A stretch of 39,678 nucleotides of DNA, from assembly GCF_001995175.1 (NCBI RefSeq), contig NZ_MUKN01000037.1:1-39678 (forward strand). Direction: 5' to 3'. A program made the position numbers and the translations under genes. Origin of the DNA: Rathayibacter rhapontici (lineage in GTDB: Bacteria; Actinomycetota; Actinomycetes; Actinomycetales; Microbacteriaceae). The notes under the pieces were generated by a model. It had not been told where the DNA came from and did not search any database. It saw nothing but the letters and a program-made list of their open reading frames with translations. Below are positions 34,063-39,678 of the stretch, in pieces; within the stretch, counting starts at the first letter, position 1; the number at the start of each line of letters is the position of its first letter.

Positions 34063-34683
34063 CTATCCGTTCAGCGTATCGGAATCCGGGGGCCCGCCGG
34101 ACCCGGAGTTCTCCAAGCGGACCCCGCGGACGAGACCGGCCGTCTGCACCGCGTAGACGATCCCCGCCCACCAGTAGAGGAAGGCACCCCAGAGCGCGAA
34201 CGCCCAGGCGATGGGCAGCGAGGCCGGTGCGAGATCGGGGAACGCCTGCCCGAGCATGATGAGCGGCAGGGCGTAGAACAGGCAGAACGTCGCGAACTTG
34301 CCGAGGTGGTGCACCGGGAGCGGTCCGTAGCCGGTGTTGGCCAGGATCACGGCGAGGACGACGAGCATCAGATCCCGCGCGACCAGCACGGCGACCAGCC
34401 ACCACGGCACGAGCTCGCGGAACGCGAGGCCGAGCACCGTCGCGAAGATGTACAGCCGGTCGGCCGCCGGATCGAGGATGCGCCCGAGGCGCGTCATCTG
34501 GTCGAAGCGGCGCGCGATCCAGCCGTCGAGGTAGTCGGTGAGGCTCGAGACCACGAGCGTCAGCAGCGCCAGAGCGTCCTCCCCCTCGATCACGAGGACG
34601 AGGAACACGGGGACGAGCGCCAGGCGCACCATGCTCAGGACGTTGGGGACCGTCCAGATCCGGTCCTCTCCCACGCGCGCCAT
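34063..34683 (-). CDS. pgsA: CDP-alcohol phosphatidyltransferase (PgsA-like)
   Basis: Integral membrane phospholipid enzyme moving a phosphatidyl group from CDP-diacylglycerol to an alcohol such as glycerol 3-phosphate. Seen: the complete family motif D-x2-D-G-x2-A-R-x8-G-x3-D-x3-D within TDYLDGWIARRFDQMTRLGR and ILDPAADR (about residues 48-76), and about five to six hydrophobic helices. It is 206 aa. The exact acceptor (glycerol phosphate, inositol phosphate or cardiolipin synthesis) cannot be settled. The ATG at 34683 is 6 nt after a TAGGCT, suggesting a leaderless start; 10 bp separates its stop from garA. Confidence 0.88.
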   Translation of the reverse strand: MARVGEDRIWTVPNVLSMVRLALVPVFLVLVIEGEDALALLTLVVSSLTDYLDGWIARRFDQMTRLGRILDPAADRLYIFATVLGLAFRELVPWWLVAVLVARDLMLVVLAVILANTGYGPLPVHHLGKFATFCLFYALPLIMLGQAFPDLAPASLPIAWAFALWGAFLYWWAGIVYAVQTAGLVRGVRLENSGSGGPPDSDTLNG

Positions 34684-34689
34684 GCGCTC

Positions 34690-34695
34690 AGCCTA
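34690..34695 (-). promoter_or_regulatory. -10 box of a probable leaderless promoter (pgsA)
   Basis: Minus strand TAGGCT lies exactly 6 nt before the ATG at 34683. The hexamer is identical to the one before the polyprenyl synthase gene. Confidence 0.55.
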
Positions 34696-34718
34696 CGGGC
34701 GGGCCCGGGGCGCGCGGG

Positions 34719-36182
34719 TCAGCGCTTGTCGCGCCAGACCCGCTCGAACGGGAGGCGCCAGGCGTGCGGCGCGATCAGCTGGTGGATCGCGTTCGGGCCC
34801 CAGGAGCCGGGGGCGTAGAGGCGCACGGGCGGCGGATCCTGCAGCAGCGGCGCCGAGACCTCCCAGAGGCGCTCGATGCCCTCGGCGGTGGTGAAGAGCG
34901 TGTGGTCGCCGCGCATCGCGTCCAGGATCAGCCGCTCGTACGCCTCGAGGGCGTCGCCGGCGCGGTCGGTCTCCTGCAGCGCGAACTGCATGCTGAGCTT
35001 GTCCAGGCGCATGCCCGGGCCCGGCCGCTTGCCGTAGAAGGACAGCGAGACCTTGGAGGCGTCGGCGAGATCGAAGGTGAGGTGGTCGGGGCCGTGGGCG
35101 CCGACTCCGGAGCCCTGCGGGAACATGCTCTTCGGGGGCTCGCGGAACGCGATCGAGATGATGCGCTGCCCCTCCGCCATGCGCTTGCCCGTGCGGAGGT
35201 AGAACGGCACGCCCGCCCAGCGCCAGTTGTCGATCTCGCACTTCAGCGCGACGAAGGTGTCGGTCTCGGAGTCGGGGGCGACGCCGGGCTCCTCGCGGTA
35301 GCCGATGTACTGGCCGCGCACGACGTTCTCGGGGTTCAGCGGCCGCATCGAGCGGAAGACCTTGTTCTTCTCCTCGCTGATCGCCTGGGGCTCGAGGGCG
35401 GTCGGCGGCTCCATCGCCATGAACGCGAGGACCTGGAACAGGTGCGTGACCACCATGTCCTTGTAGGCGCCGGTCGACTCGTAGAACTCGGCGCGACGGT
35501 CGAGGGTCAGCTTCTCGGGGATGTCGATCTGGACGTGGTCGATGAAGTTGCGGTTCCAGATCGGCTCGAAGAGGCCGTTGGCGAAGCGGAAGGCGAGGAT
35601 GTTCTGCGCCGGCTCCTTGCCGAGGAAGTGGTCGATCCGGAAGATCTGCTCCTCGTCGAACGTCTCGTGCAGCTCGGCGTTGAGGACCACGGCGCTCTCG
35701 AGGTCGACGCCGAAGGGCTTCTCCATGATGATGCGGGAGCGCTCGACCAGGCCGGCCTCGGCGAGCATCCGCACGACCGACAGCGCGGCCCGGGGCGGCA
35801 CGCTGAGGTAGTGGAGGCGGCTGACGTCCGGGCCCAGCTCCCTCTCGGCCGACATCACGGCCTCGGCCAGAGCCGCCGGACCCGCCGACTGCGGGACGTA
35901 GCAGAGCTTCGAGGCGAACTCGTCCCACTGCGCGCGGGTGAGCGAGCGGCTGCCGAACTCGTCGTAGGCGAGCTTCGCGAACGCTCGGAACGACTCGTCG
36001 TCGTGCTCCTCGAGCGAGGTCCCGACGATGCGGACGTCGGGCGCGAGGGAGGACAGCGCCAGATGCGCCATGCCGGGGATGAGCTTGCGCCGGGCCAGAT
36101 CGCCCACCGCCCCGAAGAGCACGACGACGTGAGGAGCGGCCTGCTCTGTCTGGACGGCGGGAGCGGAGGGTGCGGGTGTCAC
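34719..36182 (-). CDS. zwf: Glucose-6-phosphate 1-dehydrogenase
   Basis: Cytoplasmic NADP-dependent enzyme opening the oxidative pentose phosphate pathway. Seen: the N-terminal nucleotide loop F-G-A-V-G-D-L-A-R-R-K-L (usually G-A-S-G-D-L), the EKPFG motif in IMEKPFGVDLESA, and the catalytic signature R-I-D-H-F-L-G-K-E. NILAFRFANGLFEPIWNRNFIDHVQI, THLFQVLAFMAMEPP and FYLRTGKRM follow. It is 487 aa from the GTG at 36182, chosen for GGAGGT 6 nt upstream. The frame stays open far upstream as a shadow of ppc; an ATG at 36200 would add 6 residues. Divergent from ppc. Its usual partners (tkt, tal, opcA) are not here, so it may be a second, stand-alone copy. Confidence 0.94.
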   Translation of the reverse strand: MTPAPSAPAVQTEQAAPHVVVLFGAVGDLARRKLIPGMAHLALSSLAPDVRIVGTSLEEHDDESFRAFAKLAYDEFGSRSLTRAQWDEFASKLCYVPQSAGPAALAEAVMSAERELGPDVSRLHYLSVPPRAALSVVRMLAEAGLVERSRIIMEKPFGVDLESAVVLNAELHETFDEEQIFRIDHFLGKEPAQNILAFRFANGLFEPIWNRNFIDHVQIDIPEKLTLDRRAEFYESTGAYKDMVVTHLFQVLAFMAMEPPTALEPQAISEEKNKVFRSMRPLNPENVVRGQYIGYREEPGVAPDSETDTFVALKCEIDNWRWAGVPFYLRTGKRMAEGQRIISIAFREPPKSMFPQGSGVGAHGPDHLTFDLADASKVSLSFYGKRPGPGMRLDKLSMQFALQETDRAGDALEAYERLILDAMRGDHTLFTTAEGIERLWEVSAPLLQDPPPVRLYAPGSWGPNAIHQLIAPHAWRLPFERVWRDKR

Positions 36183-36250
36183 GGTCACACCTCCGATCAT
36201 TCCATTGCGAAACGAGACCCGGGCGTCATCCGCCCGATACGAGGCGCCGC

Positions 36251-36256
36251 TAATGT
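36251..36256 (+). promoter_or_regulatory. -10 box of a probable leaderless promoter (ppc)
   Basis: TAATGT lies 7 nt before the GTG start at 36264, with no ribosome site between. It is in the 81-bp divergent gap with zwf, where a CTGACA and a TATCGG 18 nt apart on the minus strand could serve zwf. Confidence 0.5.
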
Positions 36257-36263
36257 CTGTCAG

Positions 36264-38939
36264 GTGCCTCCGATCTCCGACGCGCCAGCCGCGACCGCAG
36301 CACCCGTCCCCACCTCCGCCGACGGCACCGTCGCGCCGCCCCTCGACGACCGCATCCGTGCGGACGTCCACCTCCTGGGCGAGCTCCTCGGACAGGTCCT
36401 CCGCGAATCCGGGGACCCGACGCTCTACACCGACGTCGAGCGCCTGCGCGCGCTGACGATCAGCGCGTACGACGGCGGACGACCGGAGGACCTCGCCGAT
36501 GCGGAGGAGTTCGTCGCGTCGCTCTCGCCCGAGCGCGCCGAGGAGGTGGCGCGCGCCTTCACCTGCTACTTCCACCTCGTCAACGTGGCGGAGGAGTTCC
36601 ACCGGGTGCGCGTGCTCCGCAAGCGCGAGGCCGATGCCGGCGCGCAGTCGCCCGAGGACTCGATCACCGCGTCGGTCGCGACGCTCACCGCCGAGCTCGG
36701 CGAGGAGGAGGCGTTCGAGCGCCTCTCGCGCCTCGAGTTCCGCCCCGTGCTGACCGCGCACCCCACCGAGGCGCGCCGCCGGGCCGTCGCCTCGACCATC
36801 CGTCGCATCAGCGCGCTGCTCGAGCAGCGCGACGACCCGCGCACGGGCGGCGTGGTGCTGCTCGAGAACCGCCGGCGCCTGCTCGCCGACGTCGACACCC
36901 TGTGGCGCACCGCGCCGCTGCGCGAGTCGAAGCCGTCCCCGCTGGACGAGGTGCGCACGGCGATGAGCGTCTTCGACGAGTCGCTGTTCTCGGTCCTCCC
37001 CCGGGTGTACCGGCGCCTGGACGACGCCCTCCAGGGCGAGGCGTCGGGGACCCGCGCTCCGATCGCCCCCGCCTTCGTGCGGCTGGGCACCTGGATCGGC
37101 GGCGACCGCGACGGGAACCCCTTCGTGACCGCCGAGACCACCCTCGCGGCCGTCGGCATCGCGTCCGAGCACGTGCTCATGGGGCTCGAGCGGGTCGCGC
37201 GCCGCGTGGGCCGCGCCCTGACGCTCGACGCCTCGACCACTCCGCCGTCCGACGACGTGCTCGCGCTCTGGGACGCGTGCACGAGCCGGGCACCCGAGCT
37301 CGCCGCCGACATCGCCGACCGCTCCCCCAACGAGACGCACCGCCGCGTGCTGCTCTTCGCGGCCGAGCGCCTGGCCGCGACGCGCTCCGGCGCCGCGCTG
37401 GCGTACTCCTCGGCCGCCGAGCTGATGGGCGACCTGCGGACGCTGCAGGAGTCCCTCCTCGCCGCCGGCGACGCCCGCTCGGCCTACGGCGACCTGCAGA
37501 ACATGATCTGGCAGGTCGAGACCTTCGGCTTCCACCTGGCCGAGATCGAGGTGCGCCAGCACTCGAAGGTGCACCGCGAGACGATCGCGGCGATCCGGTC
37601 CGGCGGCGCACTCGACGAGCGCAGCGAGGAGGTGCTCTCGGTGTTCCGCGCGATCGCGACCGTGCAGGAGCGCTTCGGGGTCGACGCCGCCCGCCGCTAC
37701 ATCGTCTCGTTCACCCAGTCCTCGGACGACCTGCGGACCGTGTTCGAGCTCGCCGACGCGGCGACGGAGGGGCACCCGCCGGTCATCGACGCGATCCCGC
37801 TCTTCGAGACCTTCGCCGACCTGGACGCGTCGACCGACATCCTCGCCGAGATGATCCGTCTTCCCCAGGTGCGGAAGCGCCTCGACGAGACCGGCAACCG
37901 CCTCGAGGTGATGCTCGGCTACTCCGACTCGTCGAAGGACGTCGGCCCCGTCTCGGCGACGCTGGCGCTCTACGACGCGCAGGCGCGCATCGCGAAGTGG
38001 GCGGCCGACGAGGGCATCGTCCTCACGCTGTTCCACGGCCGCGGAGGCGCACTGGGGCGCGGCGGCGGACCCGCCAACCGCGCGGTGCTGGCGCAGCCGC
38101 CGGGATCGGTCGACGGCCGCTTCAAGCTGACGGAGCAGGGCGAGGTCATCTTCGCGCGCTACGGCAACCCGGACATCGCGACCCGGCACATCGAGCAGGT
38201 CGCCGGCGCGACCCTCCTCGCCTCCTCCCCCTCGGTGGGCGAGCGCAACGCCGCGGCGGCCGACCGCTTCCGCGAGGTCGCCGAGACGATGGACCGCGAG
38301 TCGCGCAAGCGCTTCTTCGAGCTGGTCAAGGCCGACGGCTTCGCGCCCTGGTTCGCCAGGGTCACCCCGCAGGAGGAGGTGGGCCTGCTCGCGCTCGGCT
38401 CGCGCCCCGCGCGCCGGGGCCTCTCGGTTGAGTCGCTCGAGGACCTGCGGGCGATCCCGTGGGTGTTCGCCTGGACGCAGGCCCGGGTGAACCTGACCGG
38501 CTGGTTCGGCCTGGGCAGCGCGCTGGAGGCCGTGGGCGACCTCGAGCTGCTCCGCTCGGCGTACGCCTCGTGGCCGCTGTTCACGACGATGATCGACAAC
38601 GTCGAGATGTCGCTGGCGAAGACCGACGAGGGCATCGCGCGCCGCTACCTGGCGCTCGACTCGCGGGACGACCTGGCGGCGCTCGTGCTCGACGAGATGG
38701 AGTCGACCCGGCGCTGGGTGCTCTCGATCACGGGCGAGGAGAGCCTGCTCACCGGACACCGCGTACTGGGCCGGGCGGTGCGGCTGCGCACTCCGTACGT
38801 CAACGCGCTCTCGCTGCTGCAGCTGCGGGCGCTGCGCGCCCTGCGCACGGATCCGGGCGGCTCGGGGACGGAGCAGAACCAGCGCCTGCTGCTGCTCGCG
38901 GTCAACGGCGTCGCCGCGGGCCTGCAGAACACGGGCTGA
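36264..38939 (+). CDS. ppc: Phosphoenolpyruvate carboxylase
   Basis: Cytoplasmic enzyme making oxaloacetate from PEP and bicarbonate. Seen: catalytic His motif V-L-T-A-H-P-T-E-A-R-R-R (about residues 164-175), GGDRDGNPFVTAETT, FGFHLAEIEVRQHSKVH, MLGYSDSSKDVG, the glycine loop F-H-G-R-G-G-A-L-G-R-G-G-G-P, and K-L-T-E-Q-G-E. The C-terminus ends in G-L-Q-N-T-G as in the family. It is 891 aa. The start is GTG at 36264, where homology begins; the frame is open far upstream without meaning. Together with pyruvate carboxylase the window carries both anaplerotic routes to oxaloacetate. Confidence 0.96.
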   Translation: MPPISDAPAATAAPVPTSADGTVAPPLDDRIRADVHLLGELLGQVLRESGDPTLYTDVERLRALTISAYDGGRPEDLADAEEFVASLSPERAEEVARAFTCYFHLVNVAEEFHRVRVLRKREADAGAQSPEDSITASVATLTAELGEEEAFERLSRLEFRPVLTAHPTEARRRAVASTIRRISALLEQRDDPRTGGVVLLENRRRLLADVDTLWRTAPLRESKPSPLDEVRTAMSVFDESLFSVLPRVYRRLDDALQGEASGTRAPIAPAFVRLGTWIGGDRDGNPFVTAETTLAAVGIASEHVLMGLERVARRVGRALTLDASTTPPSDDVLALWDACTSRAPELAADIADRSPNETHRRVLLFAAERLAATRSGAALAYSSAAELMGDLRTLQESLLAAGDARSAYGDLQNMIWQVETFGFHLAEIEVRQHSKVHRETIAAIRSGGALDERSEEVLSVFRAIATVQERFGVDAARRYIVSFTQSSDDLRTVFELADAATEGHPPVIDAIPLFETFADLDASTDILAEMIRLPQVRKRLDETGNRLEVMLGYSDSSKDVGPVSATLALYDAQARIAKWAADEGIVLTLFHGRGGALGRGGGPANRAVLAQPPGSVDGRFKLTEQGEVIFARYGNPDIATRHIEQVAGATLLASSPSVGERNAAAADRFREVAETMDRESRKRFFELVKADGFAPWFARVTPQEEVGLLALGSRPARRGLSVESLEDLRAIPWVFAWTQARVNLTGWFGLGSALEAVGDLELLRSAYASWPLFTTMIDNVEMSLAKTDEGIARRYLALDSRDDLAALVLDEMESTRRWVLSITGEESLLTGHRVLGRAVRLRTPYVNALSLLQLRALRALRTDPGGSGTEQNQRLLLLAVNGVAAGLQNTG

Positions 38940-38954
38940 TCAGGGCGCGTCCCG

Positions 38955-39004
38955 GAACGACGGAACCCCCGCCGACCACGTGGTCGGCGGGGGTTCCGTC
39001 GTTC
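38955..39004. terminator. 50-bp perfect palindrome between ppc and trx (bidirectional terminator)
   Basis: Arms 38955-38979 and 38980-39004 are exact reverse complements with no spacer; the centre reads GACCACGTGGTC. It lies 15 nt after the ppc stop and 5 nt after the stop of the convergent thioredoxin gene. An RNA from either strand would fold into a 25-bp stem less a small loop. No T tract on either side. Confidence 0.8.
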
Positions 39005-39009
39005 GAGCG

Positions 39010-39417
39010 TCAGATCCGGGCGCCGTCGGCGAACTCCTCCGGGCCGGCGGCCTCCTGGGCGGCCTTCGCCTCGTCGTACTGGCGGCGCACCTCGACCATG
39101 TCGAGACCGCGCACCTGCTCGATCAGGTTGTCGAGCGCGGGGGCGGGCAGCGCGCCGGGCTGCGCCATCAGCGGGATGCCGTCGCGGTAGACGACGAGGG
39201 TCGGGATGGAGGAGATGCCGTAGCTCGCGGCGAGCTGCTGCTGGTCCTCCGTGTCGACCTTCGCGAACGTGATGTCAGCGTTCTTGTCGCTCGACGCCTC
39301 GAAGACCGGGGCGAACTGGCGGCACGGGCCGCACCAGGCCGCCCAGAAGTCGATGAGGACGATGCCGTCGGAGACGGTCTGGTCGTGGGAGTCGAGGGTC
39401 ATCGTGGTCGTAGCCAT
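39010..39417 (-). CDS. trxA: Thioredoxin-like disulfide oxidoreductase
   Basis: Seen: a 135-aa protein with the thioredoxin fold signature I-D-F-W-A-A-W-C-G-P-C-R-Q-F-A-P (C-G-P-C active site at about residues 31-34), the cis-Pro region I-S-S-I-P-T-L-V-V-Y-R-D-G, and V-D-T-E-D-Q-Q-Q-L-A. About 25 extra charged residues follow the fold (V-R-R-Q-Y-D-E-A-K-A-A-Q-E-A-A-G), so it is longer than classic thioredoxin. The ATG at 39417 has GGAG 9 nt upstream; the frame is open to 39492 without homology. Known: thioredoxins reduce cytoplasmic protein disulfides. It lies 28 bp after the next gene, probably co-transcribed. Confidence 0.93.
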   Translation of the reverse strand: MATTTMTLDSHDQTVSDGIVLIDFWAAWCGPCRQFAPVFEASSDKNADITFAKVDTEDQQQLAASYGISSIPTLVVYRDGIPLMAQPGALPAPALDNLIEQVRGLDMVEVRRQYDEAKAAQEAAGPEEFADGARI

Positions 39418-39445
39418 GCCCACTCCAACCCGTGCGGGCGCCCGG

Positions 39446-39678
39446 CTATTCCCCGCCCGGCTTCCGGGGGGCGAGGAGATCGAGCAGCACACGGGGGCCG
39501 ATGGCGGCGGCTCCGAGCGCGGTCACGCGCGCGATCAGCCCGCGATCGGCGGTCACCACTCCGGCGGGGACGTCGAGAGCGCTCACCAGCGCCACGATCG
39601 CGTCGTCGCCCGAGCCGTCCGCGACTCGATCCGGAGGCGCTGCGGCGGGGCGGCGGCGAGCGCGGCCTCGGTGCCGGC
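39446..39678 (-). CDS. NYN/PIN-like nuclease-domain protein, C-terminal part, apparently frameshifted
   Basis: Seen: from the stop at 39446, the frame reads backwards through G-P-R-V-L-L-D-L-L, V-V-T-A-D-R-G-L-I-A-R-V and D-G-S-G-D-D-A-I-V. These are the acidic motifs of small NYN/PIN-fold (YacP-like) proteins. Upstream of D-G-S-G-D-D the better match (A-L-A-A-A-P-P-Q-R-L-R-I-E) lies in another frame. Adding one C near 39625 on the plus strand (GAG-TC to GAG-GTC on the coding strand) joins them as R-I-E-V-A-D-G-S-G-D-D. The gene continues beyond the window end. Known relatives are putative RNA-processing nucleases; the function here is not established. Confidence 0.6.
   Translation of the reverse strand, partial: RHRGRARRRPAAAPPDRVADGSGDDAIVALVSALDVPAGVVTADRGLIARVTALGAAAIGPRVLLDLLAPRKPGGE

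Noticed and set aside
34719..38759. A 1346-residue minus-strand frame reading from opposite ppc into zwf.
   Set aside because: Only the part after 36182 has homology (glucose-6-phosphate dehydrogenase); the rest is the shadow of ppc, so it is not a fusion protein.

Overview
The window is about 39.7 kb of very GC-rich DNA. GTG and TTG starts are common and 4-bp ATGA/GTGA gene overlaps are frequent. Mycothione reductase, a GarA/FtsR-type locus, class II DAHP synthase, a PASTA kinase paired with an Rv2175c-like protein, and the division/cell-wall gene order all point to an actinobacterium. An altered MurE selectivity motif and short intergenic palindromes fit the family Microbacteriaceae (Rathayibacter/Clavibacter/Leifsonia relatives). 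That family placement is inferred, not proven.

Layout. (1) 1-13660, minus strand: the dcw cluster, transcribed from mraZ (13660) through rsmH, ftsL, ftsI, murE, murF, mraY, murD, ftsW, murG and murC into ftsQ, which is cut by the window start. It makes lipid II from UDP-MurNAc and builds the septum. A ladder of MraZ-type boxes sits in front of mraZ. (2) 13847-18018: a DUF3040 membrane protein with a good intrinsic terminator, a frameshifted polyprenyl diphosphate synthase, and a divergent pair of an Rv2175c-like DNA-binding protein and a PknL-like PASTA kinase. (3) 18019-18468: gene-free, with a hairpin element and an alternating REP/BIME-like array. (4) 18469-23731: class II DAHP synthase, PlsC-type acyltransferase and ROK glucokinase on minus, long-chain acyl-CoA ligase on plus. 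(5) 23732-24190: gene-free, with a REP unit and two tandem copies of the hairpin element. (6) 24191-31040, minus: pyruvate carboxylase, an EspI/MinD-like ATPase, mycothione reductase and peptide deformylase, probably one transcription unit. (7) 31181-34683: ParA on plus, then on minus a MerR regulator, an FtsR-like MerR regulator, a GarA/OdhI-like FHA protein and a CDP-alcohol phosphatidyltransferase. (8) 34719-38939: divergent glucose-6-phosphate dehydrogenase and PEP carboxylase. (9) 38955-39678: a 50-bp perfect palindrome, a thioredoxin-like protein and the end of a NYN/PIN-like gene.

Most genes are housekeeping. The least explained signal is a structured element found three times (one copy at 18026, two at 23941-24182). 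It has a 9-10 bp hairpin whose stem sequence differs completely between copies while the 7-nt loop (TCCYYGC) and a 3' flank are conserved. At both loci it begins 7-8 nt after a stop codon, and at both loci REP-like palindromes lie nearby.

Three genes (polyprenyl synthase, pyruvate carboxylase, NYN protein) each look disrupted by loss of one G/C from a GG or CC pair. The shared signature suggests sequencing error more than three independent pseudogenes. No tRNA, rRNA, CRISPR array, insertion sequence or prophage gene was recognised.
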